Origin: Cellulomonas sp. Root485
GTDB taxonomy: Bacteria; Actinomycetota; Actinomycetes; Actinomycetales; Cellulomonadaceae
Length of the DNA: 64,000 nucleotides
Direction: 5' to 3'
Assembly: GCF_001426705.1 (NCBI RefSeq)
Contig: NZ_LMFC01000003.1
Span: 44,994 to 108,993 of the forward strand
Shown: in pieces, positions 27,290-35,906 of the stretch
How the letters are laid out: the number at the start of each line of letters is the position of its first letter
How positions within the stretch are numbered: position 1 is the first letter of the stretch
Translations under genes and position numbers: made by a program
Notes under the pieces: generated by a model
Told to the model about the DNA's origin: nothing
What the model saw: only the letters and a program-made list of their open reading frames with translations
Database searches by the model: none

Positions 27290-29427
27290 CCCGCGTGCAC
27301 CCGATGTGGCTGCCCGACGAGGCGTTCCGGGCGCTGGGGTCGCGGCGCGTGCTCGTGGCGGTGGGTCCGGACGACGGGCCGGTCGCGGAGACAGTGGTAG
27401 CCGAGGTCGCGGCGGCGACGGAGCGGTTCGGCGGGACGCTGGTGACCACCTCTGTCGAGCGACCGGTGACCGTCGACGAGGCCCTGGCCTGCGACGTCGT
27501 GCTTGCGATCGTCGGGAGTGCCGGGCAGGTGGGGACGGCGTCGGCCACCCAGCCGCCGCCCCCGGGCTATCCGGCACGGACCGATCCGTACCTGCGCGCC
27601 GTCCAGGCGGTGGTCGAGGACTGGCTCGCCCTGGGGAGCAGCGTGCTGAGTCCCGGCATGTTCGGGCTCGGTCGGCACCGCGGCCGTACGGTCGTCGTGG
27701 CAGCCGACTCCGCCGGTCTGCTGTACGGGCTGCACGCGCTGGTCCGTGGCGGGGAGACCTCCTGCACCGGACCGGACGACTTCGTGTGGGACCTGCCCGT
27801 GAACCCGGTCCGCATGCTCGACCACTGGGACAACACCGTCGTCCACCCCGTCATGGGTCAGGTGGAGCGCGGGTACGCGGGCGGCTCGATCTTCTGGTCC
27901 GAGGGACGGGTCCGCGACGACCTCACGCGCGTCGCGCAGTACGCGCGGCTGCTCGGGTCGGTCGGGATCAACGCGGTCGGGCTCAACAACGTCAACGTGC
28001 ACGCGGCCGAGGCGCGGCTGCTCACGGACCACCTCGACGACGTCGCCCGACTGGCGGACGTCTTCCGGCCGCACGGGATCCGCGTGTACCTGTCGGTGAG
28101 CTTCGCCTCCCCCATCAGCCTCGGCGGCCTGCCGACGGCCGACCCGCTGGACCCGGCGGTCCAGGACTGGTGGGCGTCGGCCGTCCGCCGCGTCTACGAG
28201 ACGATCCCGGACTTCGGCGGGTTCGTCGTCAAGGCCGACTCCGAGGGGCAGCCCGGGCCGTTCGCGTACGGGCGCGACCACGCCGCCGGGGCGAACCTGC
28301 TGGCTCGGGCGCTGGCACCGTTCGGTGGCACGGTGTTCTGGCGCGCGTTCGTCTACGACCACCACCAGGACTGGCGCGACCGTTCCACGGACCGCGCGCG
28401 GGCGGCGTTCGACCACTTCACACCGCTGGACGGCCGGTTCGACGACAACGTCGTCCTGCAGGTCAAGTACGGCCCGATGGACTTCCAGGCGCGCGAGCCC
28501 GTCTCCCCCGTGATCGCTGCGATGCCGCAGACGAGGCTGGCGGTCGAGCTGCAGGTGACACAGGAGTACACCGGGCAGCAGCAGCACGCGGTGTACCTGG
28601 GGCCGCAGTGGGCCGAGATCCTGCACTTCCCACTCGCCGAGGACGGGCGGACGGTCGCGTGGATCGCGGCGGGCCTGTCGGAGGATCACGGGCCGGAGCG
28701 GCGGGCTGCAGGGCTCGTCGCCGTCTCGAACGTGGGCGACGACGAGTTCTGGACCGGCCACCCCCTGGCGCAGGCGAACCTCTACGCGTTCGCGCGGCTC
28801 GCGTGGGGCGAGGAGGACCCGCTCGCGATCCTCGACGAGTGGATCGGGCTCACCTTCCAGGACCCGTCGGTGGCGCCCGCGGTGCACGCGGTGCTCGACG
28901 ACTCCTGGCGCACCTACGAGAGGTACACCGCCCCGCTCGGCGTCGGGTTCATGGTCCGGCCCGGCCACCACTACGGTCCCGACGTCGACGGCTACGAGTA
29001 CACCGCCTGGGGCACGTACCACTTCGCCGACCGCGACGGCATCGGCGTCGACCGCACGCGCGCGACCGGCACGGGATTCACGGGCCAGTACCCGCCGCCG
29101 TGGCGCGACGTCTACGAGGACGTCGCGACCTGCCCTGACGAGCTGCTCCTGTTCTTCCACCACGTCCCGTACACGCACGTGCTGCACAGCGGCTCGACCG
29201 TCATCCAGCACGTCTACGACACGCACGCCGACGGGTACGACGAGGTGGTCCGGATGGCTGCCGCGTGGGCCTCCGTCGAGGGCAGGGTGCCGACCGCGGT
29301 CTTCGACCGGGTCACCGAGCGGCTGGCCGAGCAGGAGCGCAGCGCGCGCGAGTGGCGCGACCAGCTCCGCTCGGCGTTCTTCCGCCGCTCGGGCATCCCG
29401 GACGCGACCGGTCGCACCATCTACTGA
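27286..29427 (+). CDS. GH67 alpha-glucuronidase
   Basis: Releases (4-O-methyl-)glucuronic acid from the non-reducing end of xylo-oligosaccharides. 713 aa, no signal peptide, so intracellular. Three family domains: N-terminal beta-sandwich, TIM barrel from about residue 170, helical C-terminus. General acid Glu320 ('[15 protein letters not shown]'), base pair Asp399 ('[12 protein letters not shown]') and Glu427 ('[12 protein letters not shown]'); the 28-residue gap between the last two equals that in the Cellvibrio enzyme. GTG overlaps the manD stop (GTGA). Product uronate would flow to the UxaC, reductase, ManD path. Confidence 0.96.
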   Translation: MTRVHPMWLPDEAFRALGSRRVLVAVGPDDGPVAETVVAEVAAATERFGGTLVTTSVERPVTVDEALACDVVLAIVGSAGQVGTASATQPPPPGYPARTDPYLRAVQAVVEDWLALGSSVLSPGMFGLGRHRGRTVVVAADSAGLLYGLHALVRGGETSCTGPDDFVWDLPVNPVRMLDHWDNTVVHPVMGQVERGYAGGSIFWSEGRVRDDLTRVAQYARLLGSVGINAVGLNNVNVHAAEARLLTDHLDDVARLADVFRPHGIRVYLSVSFASPISLGGLPTADPLDPAVQDWWASAVRRVYETIPDFGGFVVKADSEGQPGPFAYGRDHAAGANLLARALAPFGGTVFWRAFVYDHHQDWRDRSTDRARAAFDHFTPLDGRFDDNVVLQVKYGPMDFQAREPVSPVIAAMPQTRLAVELQVTQEYTGQQQHAVYLGPQWAEILHFPLAEDGRTVAWIAAGLSEDHGPERRAAGLVAVSNVGDDEFWTGHPLAQANLYAFARLAWGEEDPLAILDEWIGLTFQDPSVAPAVHAVLDDSWRTYERYTAPLGVGFMVRPGHHYGPDVDGYEYTAWGTYHFADRDGIGVDRTRATGTGFTGQYPPPWRDVYEDVATCPDELLLFFHHVPYTHVLHSGSTVIQHVYDTHADGYDEVVRMAAAWASVEGRVPTAVFDRVTERLAEQERSAREWRDQLRSAFFRRSGIPDATGRTIY

Positions 29428-29939
29428 CGCGCGGGGTGGTCGGGCTCGTCCGGGAAGAAGCTGCCACCCCACAGTCGGGGTGCGCGGCCCGTCGCTGCTG
29501 CGACCGCACCCAGCAGCGCGAGAACCGTCAGGACGCGCGTGACCCACAGGAGCGTGTCGTCGGGACCGGAGTCCAGCCGGGCGAGATCGTCGGGCTCCGC
29601 CGGGTTGACCATGAGGTCGACCCGGTCCCCGAGCGCCAGGACCGGGTCCTCGTCGCCCAACGGCACCTCGCCCTCCCGCGCCGAGGTCTCCCCGGGCGCC
29701 GTGTACGAGACGACGTAGCCGTCGACGAACTGGACCCGGCCACCGCTGTACGTGAAGGCCACGACCGCGCCTGTCGTCGCGACGCCGTCGCGGCGGAGTG
29801 CGGCGTTGTCCGAGGCGTAGCTGAGCGACGCCGCCGCGAACATCACGGCGAGCACGAGGTAGAGCACGATCGCGACGATGCGGACGCGGCCGCGCGCGGT
29901 GGCGCGCAGCCCACGGCGCGGAGCGGCGGCCCTGATCAC
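29421..29939 (-). CDS. DUF3592-like membrane protein
   Basis: 172 aa. N-terminal helix 'IVAIVLYLVLAVMFAAASLSY', an extracytoplasmic beta domain ('GAVVAFTYSGGRVQFVDGYVVSYTAPG…VPLGDEDPVLALGDRVDLMVNPAEPDD'), and a C-terminal helix 'LLWVTRVLTVLALLGAVAAA'. This helix-beta-helix plan with the 'V.Y.….D.V.….NP..P.' pattern is that of DUF3592 proteins, of unknown function. GTG start. Its 3' end overlaps the end of the GH67 gene by 7 bases. Confidence 0.8.
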   Translation of the reverse strand: MIRAAAPRRGLRATARGRVRIVAIVLYLVLAVMFAAASLSYASDNAALRRDGVATTGAVVAFTYSGGRVQFVDGYVVSYTAPGETSAREGEVPLGDEDPVLALGDRVDLMVNPAEPDDLARLDSGPDDTLLWVTRVLTVLALLGAVAAATGRAPRLWGGSFFPDEPDHPARQ

Positions 29940-29996
29940 ACGCGACAGTGTGCGGCACGGCGCGCGTGGCGCGCGGACGAAGAGCAGACTCGGCGG

Positions 29997-31019
29997 ATGC
30001 CCACGAGCGTCAGCACCCAGGTCCAGCTCGTCCGCCGGCCGCAGGGGTGGCCGGTGCCCGAGGACTTCCGCACCGTCACCGTCTACCTGCCCGACCTGGA
30101 GCCGGAGCAGGTGCGCGTCGCCAACGAGTTCCTCTCCGTGGACCCGTACATGCGCGGCCGGATGAACGACGCCGAGTCGTACGTCGCGCCGTTCGCGCTG
30201 GACGCGACGATGACCGGGGGCGCGGTGGGCCGGGTCGTGGAGTCGACGTCGGCGGACGTGCCCGTCGGCGCCGCCGTCACGCACGACCTCGGGTGGCGGG
30301 ACGTCGCGCAGGGGGACGCCGCGCAGTTCCGGGTGGTCGACGACGGCGTCCCGCTCTCGGCGTACCTCGGGGTGCTCGGCCTGACCGGGTTCACGGCGCA
30401 CCTCGGGCTGCTGCAGATCGCGGCGATGCAACCCGGCGAGGCGGTGTTCGTCTCCGGGGCGGCCGGTGCGGTCGGGTCGATCGTCGGGCAGATCGCCCGG
30501 CTCAAGGGCGCGTCGCGGGTGGTCGGTTCTGCGGGGTCGCCGCAGAAGGTGGCGCTCGTGCAGGAGCGGTACGGGTTCGACGCCGCCTTCGACTACAGGG
30601 ACGGTCACCTGTACCGGCAGCTGCGCGCGGTCGCGCCGGACGGGATCGACGTGTACTTCGACAACGTCGGCGGCGCGCACCTCGAGGCAGCGATCGGCAT
30701 GCTGCGGCGCGACGGGCGGGCCGCCCTGTGCGGGGCGATCTCCGGGTACAACGACGAGCACCCGCAGCCCGGGCCGCGCAACCTCGCGCGGATCATCCAG
30801 CAGGGGCTGACGCTGCGCGGGTTCACGGTGCCGTACCACCTGCAGCACTACCCCGCGTTCCTCGCGGACATGCGGGAGTGGTTCGCCGCCGGGCAGATCG
30901 CCTACGACGAGACCGTGGTCGACGGCCTCGACCACGCCGTTGACGCGTTCCTGGGGATGATGCGGGGCGAGACGACGGGGAAGACGGTGGTGCGCGTGGT
31001 TCGCGAGGTCGACGCCTGA
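29997..31019 (+). CDS. NADPH-dependent oxidoreductase, zinc-free MDR family (COG2130)
   Basis: 340 aa. Medium-chain reductase of the leukotriene/curcumin reductase group: 'VPEDFRTVTVYLPDLEPEQVRVANEFLSVDPYMRGRM' is the family opening, 'SGAAGAVGSIVGQIARLKG' is the A-x-x-G-x-x-G NADPH loop, and 'GIDVYFDNVGG' and 'GLTLRGFTV' are conserved. No zinc-ligand cysteines. It reduces enone double bonds of an unknown compound. CAGACT lies six bases before the ATG with no ribosome site, so possibly leaderless. Confidence 0.92.
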   Translation: MPTSVSTQVQLVRRPQGWPVPEDFRTVTVYLPDLEPEQVRVANEFLSVDPYMRGRMNDAESYVAPFALDATMTGGAVGRVVESTSADVPVGAAVTHDLGWRDVAQGDAAQFRVVDDGVPLSAYLGVLGLTGFTAHLGLLQIAAMQPGEAVFVSGAAGAVGSIVGQIARLKGASRVVGSAGSPQKVALVQERYGFDAAFDYRDGHLYRQLRAVAPDGIDVYFDNVGGAHLEAAIGMLRRDGRAALCGAISGYNDEHPQPGPRNLARIIQQGLTLRGFTVPYHLQHYPAFLADMREWFAAGQIAYDETVVDGLDHAVDAFLGMMRGETTGKTVVRVVREVDA

Positions 31020-31023
31020 GTGG

Positions 31024-31047
31024 GGAGCTGTGCAACAAAGCAGCTCC
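31024..31047. terminator. Hairpin between converging genes
   Basis: GGAGCTG (31024-31030) pairs perfectly with CAGCTCC (31041-31047) around a 10-base loop, in the 30-bp gap between the reductase and the GNAT gene. Without a clear T run it is a weak shared terminator. Confidence 0.5.
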
Positions 31048-31049
31048 GA

Positions 31050-31574
31050 TCACGACTCTCTGACGGTCAGCAGGCTCTGGCCATGGACCGACGTGCGCTC
31101 GACCCGGCCCGTCTCACGGAACCCGAGCTTGGCCAGGACGCGTCGCGACGCAACGTTCCAGTCCCAGACCCCGGCCCACAGCCGGAGGATGCCCGACTCG
31201 GTCGCCCAGGCGACGACGGCCCGGCCCGCCTCGGTCGCGTAGCCGGAGCCGTGCGCCGCGCGCAGGAGCTCGTAGGCCAGCTCCGGCTCGTCGGGCGGAC
31301 CGTCCCCGCGGGCCGTCAGCCCGCAGTACCCGATGACGTCGCCCGAGTCCTTCCGCTCCACCGCGAGCAGTCGGAGACCCGGCCCCTCGGCGCGGATCTG
31401 GGCCGCGATCTCGTCCACCGTGGGCCGACCCTGGGCATCGATCCGCCGATGGGCCGGCACCCGCTCGTCCCGCTCGGTCCACAGCCGGCGAAAGATGTCG
31501 GCCTCATCGACGCGGCGGTGCCGAAGGACGAGTCGATCGGTCTCCAGGGCATCAGGAGGGCGGATCAACGACAT
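31050..31574 (-). CDS. GNAT N-acetyltransferase (RimJ/RimL type)
   Basis: 174 aa. 'LETDRLVLRHRRVDEADIFRRLW' is the RimJ/RimL opening and 'AYELLRAAHGSGYATEAGRAVVAWA' is the acetyl-CoA loop; 'NVASRRVLAKLGFRETG' is the conserved end. Acceptor unknown. ATG 31574 is chosen because the conserved region begins 10 residues later; in-frame codons upstream add only an unconserved stretch. It follows the YesL-like gene on the same strand with 64 bases between, and is probably independent of that operon. Confidence 0.87.
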   Translation of the reverse strand: MSLIRPPDALETDRLVLRHRRVDEADIFRRLWTERDERVPAHRRIDAQGRPTVDEIAAQIRAEGPGLRLLAVERKDSGDVIGYCGLTARGDGPPDEPELAYELLRAAHGSGYATEAGRAVVAWATESGILRLWAGVWDWNVASRRVLAKLGFRETGRVERTSVHGQSLLTVRES

Positions 31575-31638
31575 CGCTCGATCATGCACCGGCCCGGTGC
31601 CCATGAACGACCTGAGCGCACGCCGCCGCATCGGCCGA

Positions 31639-32325
31639 TCAGGCGGTGAACTGCGCCTCCGCGGCCGCCACGACCGGCGCAGCGGTGCACGCGTACAGGT
31701 AGGTCAGCGGCGCGGCGAGCAGGACGACGAGCCAGTCGGAGACGAAGGCGAGCGCCGCGACGAGCACCAGGATCGACACGTAGCCCAGCGTCACCAGGAA
31801 CTTGCCCGCCACGAAGTACGCACCAAGCCGGGCGACGTCGCGGGTGCGGAACGAGAACAGTGCGCTGAGCACCAGGGCGTGGCCGGCCCAGAGCACGACG
31901 AGCAGTGCGACCGCCCCCAGCGCGACCCCGAGGACCGGCGGGAGGCCGGCTGCGCCCAGGTGCGTGACGTTGACGGCGATGATGCCGAGGATCCCGAGGG
32001 TCGGGACCCACCACCGCAGCACGTCGAGCACGTCGAGCCGGTAGCCGCGCCAGAAGTGCCGCGCCGGGGACAGGTCACGGTCCCGGCCGAACACCCGCCA
32101 CGCGAACACGGCCGCCGCCACCGCCGGACCGAACGGCACGCACGCCAGCGCGACGAGCGGCAGGTTGCTGGCGTCCCGGTCGAGCAGCAGCAGGAGCACG
32201 AGCCCGGGCGCCGAGGTCAGGACCAGCATCCCCTCGACCGCGAGGAACCAGTAGACGACGGCCGACCAGCGCGAGAGGGCACCGGAACCGAGCTCGTCGT
32301 CGGGCTTCGTCGCCATGGTGGTCAT
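31639..32325 (-). CDS. YesL-like (DUF624) membrane protein
   Basis: 228 aa with about five to six hydrophobic segments; 'ARHFWRGYRLDVLDVLRWWVPTLGILGIIAVNV' matches the YesL/DUF624 pattern (F-W-x-G-[YF]-R then a long helix). DUF624 genes are regularly found next to carbohydrate importers of the LplABC kind, with unknown job. Last gene of the seven-gene operon; ATG overlaps the GH39 stop (ATGA). Confidence 0.75.
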   Translation of the reverse strand: MTTMATKPDDELGSGALSRWSAVVYWFLAVEGMLVLTSAPGLVLLLLLDRDASNLPLVALACVPFGPAVAAAVFAWRVFGRDRDLSPARHFWRGYRLDVLDVLRWWVPTLGILGIIAVNVTHLGAAGLPPVLGVALGAVALLVVLWAGHALVLSALFSFRTRDVARLGAYFVAGKFLVTLGYVSILVLVAALAFVSDWLVVLLAAPLTYLYACTAAPVVAAAEAQFTA

Positions 32326-33833
32326 CCCACCACGTCCTGCCCGAGCAGCCGCCTGTCGTCCAGCCCCGGGTGCTCGTCGGGGGTCACGGGCAGGAGCTCG
32401 ACCAGGGTGACCTCGTGCTGGCCGAGAACGAGGTCGAGGTCCACGTGCCCGTCGACCGCGGCGAGCGAGTAGTGCCGGAGGGCGGGCGCGGACGCGTCGC
32501 GGAGCAGGTCCAGCACGCGCTCGGACGGGTTCCGCGGCCGGCCGAGCTCACGCCACGCGGTCCAGGCGTTGCCTTCCGTCTCGTTCACGGAGCGTCGGAC
32601 GACTGCCACGTCCGAAGCGACGGGAAGTCGCAGCCTCACCTCATGGCTCGCGGGCGCGGAGCCATAGGGCCCATCGTCGGAACCCCCCACCGGCTGCCAC
32701 GCCAGCACCGTCACGCGACCGTCGTCGTCGCGGCACACGAGGTGGTCCTCCCCGCGCGCCAGCACCGAGCGACCCAGGCGGGCCATGAACGCGTACAGGT
32801 GGTAGGTCGGCTTGCGGAGCTGGCGGTGGGTGAGCAGACCGAAGCCGCCGTGGAACAGCGAGGTCGGGATGTCGGCCTCCTCGAACACGTCGCAGAAGGT
32901 CCAGTAGGAGAACGAGTCGACCAGGTCGCCGCCGCCTGCCAGCACGGGTGCCAGGTAGGCGGCGTTCCACGCGGTGTCGTGCACCGGGTTGTCCGGGCGG
33001 TAGGACGTGTTGAACTCGCTGATGTGGACCGGCAGGCCCGCGAGCGCGGTGCCCTCGAGGTGGCGGCGGGGCGCGTCGAACTGGTCGAGCAGCTCCTGGG
33101 GCCGCTCGAACGTCTGGTACACGCCGAACGGCACCTTCTGGACGGGTCCCGACGAGTACGCGTGCCGGCTGACGAAGTCGATGGGCACGTCCCGCGCCGC
33201 GACGAAGTCGGCGAACGGCGCCCACCACTCGTCGGACCCCGGAGACAGCACCGGGCCGCCCACCTGCAGCGACGCGTCGACGTCCTTGACCGCGCGGGCG
33301 GTCACCTCGTACAGCCGGTGGTAGGCGGCCTGGTCGGCGCCCTCCCAGAACACGGTCAGGTTCGGTTCGTTCCACACCTCGATCGGCCAGGTGCGGACCT
33401 CCTCCAGTCCGTAGCGGTCGATCAGGTGCCGCAGCACGGCGCGGACCAGCGCGGCCCAGTCGTCGTGCGAGCGCGGCGGTGTCACGTTGCCCTTCCACCA
33501 GAACACCGTCTGGTCGCCGGACGCCATCGCCGAGGGCATGAAGCCGAGCTCGAGGAAGGGCTTGAGGCCCACCCGCAACCAGGAGTCGACCACCTGGTCG
33601 ACGTAGGTGAACGTGTACCGGGTCACGCCCTGCGACTCGCGCAGCACCCCCATGTCGTCGGACAGCAGGCCGTGGCCGCGGATGTAGCGGAACCCGATCT
33701 CGCGCTGCACCAGCGCCGCGGACTCCTGGTAGTCGGCGCGCAGGGCGAGGTTGAGGCGCCCCGTGCCGACGCACTCGCGCCACGCGTCGGGGAGCGGTCC
33801 GGTCGGCTCGGTGGGGATCTGGACACGGTTCAT
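32322..33833 (-). CDS. GH39 beta-xylosidase-like glycosidase
   Basis: 503 aa, no signal peptide, cytosolic. Retaining TIM-barrel glycosidase with acid/base Glu156 in 'IEVWNEPNL' and nucleophile Glu273 in 'HISEFNTSY'; 'FRYIRGHGLLSDDMGV' is the GH39 N-terminal signature, and a beta-sandwich closes the C-terminus. GH39 in bacteria is mostly beta-xylosidase, but alpha-L-arabinofuranosidase and beta-galactosidase activities are known. The operon context (GH3, GH42) fits a xylan side-chain or arabinogalactan-type oligosaccharide. ATGA overlap on both sides. Confidence 0.92.
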   Translation of the reverse strand: MNRVQIPTEPTGPLPDAWRECVGTGRLNLALRADYQESAALVQREIGFRYIRGHGLLSDDMGVLRESQGVTRYTFTYVDQVVDSWLRVGLKPFLELGFMPSAMASGDQTVFWWKGNVTPPRSHDDWAALVRAVLRHLIDRYGLEEVRTWPIEVWNEPNLTVFWEGADQAAYHRLYEVTARAVKDVDASLQVGGPVLSPGSDEWWAPFADFVAARDVPIDFVSRHAYSSGPVQKVPFGVYQTFERPQELLDQFDAPRRHLEGTALAGLPVHISEFNTSYRPDNPVHDTAWNAAYLAPVLAGGGDLVDSFSYWTFCDVFEEADIPTSLFHGGFGLLTHRQLRKPTYHLYAFMARLGRSVLARGEDHLVCRDDDGRVTVLAWQPVGGSDDGPYGSAPASHEVRLRLPVASDVAVVRRSVNETEGNAWTAWRELGRPRNPSERVLDLLRDASAPALRHYSLAAVDGHVDLDLVLGQHEVTLVELLPVTPDEHPGLDDRRLLGQDVVG

Positions 33834-35842
33834 GAGAGGACGAGCACCTCCGTCGGGGACAGGGTCAGGGTCTGGCCGGGCTCGATGCGTCGGCCGGTGA
33901 GCAGGTCGGTGCCGGTGACCTCGGACGTCACCGTCACCGGGTCGGCGCCGTGGTGCAGGACGAAGCGGTGCAGGACACCCTCCGGGGAGACGCGGTCCGC
34001 GATCTCGACGCCCTCGGTGTCGGCGTGCGGGCCGACGAGCCCGTGCCGGTCGACCACCCGCCGGACCACGTCCGCGACACCGGCGTCGTCGAGCGCGGTC
34101 GCGACGTACCAGGCCTCACCGCTCCCCCGCGTCGCACGGGTGACGGCCGGGGACCCCGCGTAGAAGTCGGCGCCGTACCTCGCGACGACCTCGGTGGAGG
34201 AGTCAGGGACGACGATCTCGAACACGTGCCGCGCCTCGTGGACCGAGCCGTCGAGCGCCACCGGGTTGACCACCGAGGGCTGCTGCGCGTCGGTCTCCTC
34301 GACCCGCAGGCCCAGCAGGTCCCGCAGCGGACCGGGTGCGTCGGTGAGGAACGCGTTGTCGTCCTCGTCGACCCGCGCGGACAGGAACGTGGCCAGGAGC
34401 GTGCCGCCGCGCTCGACCAGCGATGTCAGCCGAGCCGGCAGGTCGCCCTTGACCAGGTGCAGCAGGGGCGCGACGACGACGTCGTACCCGCCGAGGTCGG
34501 CGGTCACCGGGACGACGTCGAGGGCGACGTTCAGGTTCCACAGCGCGCGGTGGTAGCTGGTCAGCACGTCGAGGTAGCGGACGTTCCGGTTGGGCCCGTC
34601 GGACATCTCGACCGCCCACCAGGAGTCCCAGTCGAGCAGCAGCGCGACGCGCGCGGGCGTCCGGGCGCCGAGCGTGGCGTCCCCCAGGCCTGCCAGCTGA
34701 GCGCCCAGTGCGGCGACCTCGCGGAACACCCGGGTGTCCGTCCGGCCGGCGTGGTCGAGGACCGCGCCGTGGTACTTCTCGCAGGCGCCGCGCGACTGCC
34801 GCAGCTGGAAGAACAGGGTCGCGTCGGCACCGTGCGCCACGGCCTGCCAGGTCCACAGCCCGAGGACGCCCGGGCGCTTCACCGCGTTGACGTCGCGGCT
34901 CGCGGTGGTCGACGGGGTCTGCTCCATCACCCAGAACGGTGCGCCGCCGCGCAGCCCCCGCATCGCGCCGTGCGCGAGCGCCATCCGGGCGGCCGTGCGG
35001 ATCGGCGAGGGGTCCTCGGGCGGGTAGTTGTCCCACGTCGCCAGGTCCAGGTGCTCGGCCCAGCGGTGGTAGTCGACCGGCTGGTACAGGCCCATGAGGT
35101 TCGTGGTCACGGGGGTGTGCGGGACGTGCGCGCGGATCGCCGACTTCTCGGCCAGGAAGCCGCCGAGCAGCGCGTCGGACATGAAGCGGCGGTAGTCGAG
35201 GGTGATGCCCTGGAACGCGGTGTGGTTCGGTCCGCGCCAGTGCTCGGACAGGGCGGTCGGCGGCTGCACCTGGTCCCAGTCCGTGAAGGTGTGCGACCAG
35301 AACGTGGTGTTCCACGCGTCATTGAGCCGCTCCAGCGTCGCGTACCGCTCGCGGAGCCAGACGCGGAACGCCGCCGCGCAGAGGTCGCAGTAGCAGGCGC
35401 CGCCGAACTCGTTGCCGACGTGCCACGCGACGATCGCGGGGTTGTCCCCGTACCGCTGCGCCAGCCGGCCGGCGAGCGCCACGGACAGCCGCGCGAACGC
35501 CGTCGACGACGGGCAGTGGTTGTGGCGCTGGCCGTACACGTGCCGGCGACCCTCGAAGTCGACCCGGCACGCGTCCGGGTGCGCCCGCGCGAGCCACGGC
35601 GGCATCGCGCCGCTCGGCGTCGCCAGCACGATCGAGCGGCCCTGCGCGGTGGCCCGCTCGACGATCGCGTCGAGCCGGGAGAAGTCGTACCGGTCCTCGG
35701 CGGGCTGCAGGTGCGCCCACGCGAACACCCCGAGCGTGACCGTGGTGATCCCGGCGAGGTCGAACGCGGCGTAGTCCTCGTCCCAGACCTCGGGGGCCCA
35801 CTGCTCGGGGTTGTAGTCGCCGCCGTAGTGGATCTGGCTCAT
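33830..35842 (-). CDS. GH42 beta-galactosidase-like glycosidase
   Basis: 670 aa, cytosolic. GH42 plan: TIM barrel, Rossmann-like trimerisation domain from ~395, small beta domain at the end. Acid/base Glu145 ('WHVGNEFGG'), nucleophile Glu307 ('VMEQTPS'); zinc cluster Cys110, Cys150, Cys152, Cys155 is complete. The family cleaves beta-galactosides, and some members alpha-L-arabinopyranosides. ATG 35842 is used (GGAG just upstream); GTG 35845 precedes it. ATGA overlap with GH39. A hairpin (35870-35896) separates it from the binding-protein gene. Confidence 0.95.
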   Translation of the reverse strand: MSQIHYGGDYNPEQWAPEVWDEDYAAFDLAGITTVTLGVFAWAHLQPAEDRYDFSRLDAIVERATAQGRSIVLATPSGAMPPWLARAHPDACRVDFEGRRHVYGQRHNHCPSSTAFARLSVALAGRLAQRYGDNPAIVAWHVGNEFGGACYCDLCAAAFRVWLRERYATLERLNDAWNTTFWSHTFTDWDQVQPPTALSEHWRGPNHTAFQGITLDYRRFMSDALLGGFLAEKSAIRAHVPHTPVTTNLMGLYQPVDYHRWAEHLDLATWDNYPPEDPSPIRTAARMALAHGAMRGLRGGAPFWVMEQTPSTTASRDVNAVKRPGVLGLWTWQAVAHGADATLFFQLRQSRGACEKYHGAVLDHAGRTDTRVFREVAALGAQLAGLGDATLGARTPARVALLLDWDSWWAVEMSDGPNRNVRYLDVLTSYHRALWNLNVALDVVPVTADLGGYDVVVAPLLHLVKGDLPARLTSLVERGGTLLATFLSARVDEDDNAFLTDAPGPLRDLLGLRVEETDAQQPSVVNPVALDGSVHEARHVFEIVVPDSSTEVVARYGADFYAGSPAVTRATRGSGEAWYVATALDDAGVADVVRRVVDRHGLVGPHADTEGVEIADRVSPEGVLHRFVLHHGADPVTVTSEVTGTDLLTGRRIEPGQTLTLSPTEVLVLS

Positions 35843-35869
35843 CACTCTCCATGGCCTCCGTGGCAGAGA

Positions 35870-35896
35870 CCGGCCCCGCGCAGCACGCGGGGCCGG
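35870..35896 (-). terminator. Intercistronic hairpin between binding protein and GH42
   Basis: Perfect 11-bp arms, 35870-35880 and 35886-35896, with loop CAGCA on the + strand. It sits in the 64-bp gap after the binding-protein gene and has no T run. A partial terminator or mRNA-protecting stem that leaves more message for the binding protein than for the enzymes is the likely role. Confidence 0.6.
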
Positions 35897-35906
35897 CCGG
35901 TGGTGC

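Noticed and set aside
29421..30935. Minus-strand frame of over 500 codons ending in the DUF3592-like gene
   Set aside because: All but the last 172 codons are antisense to the MDR reductase and lack any fold; only the 3' part is coding.
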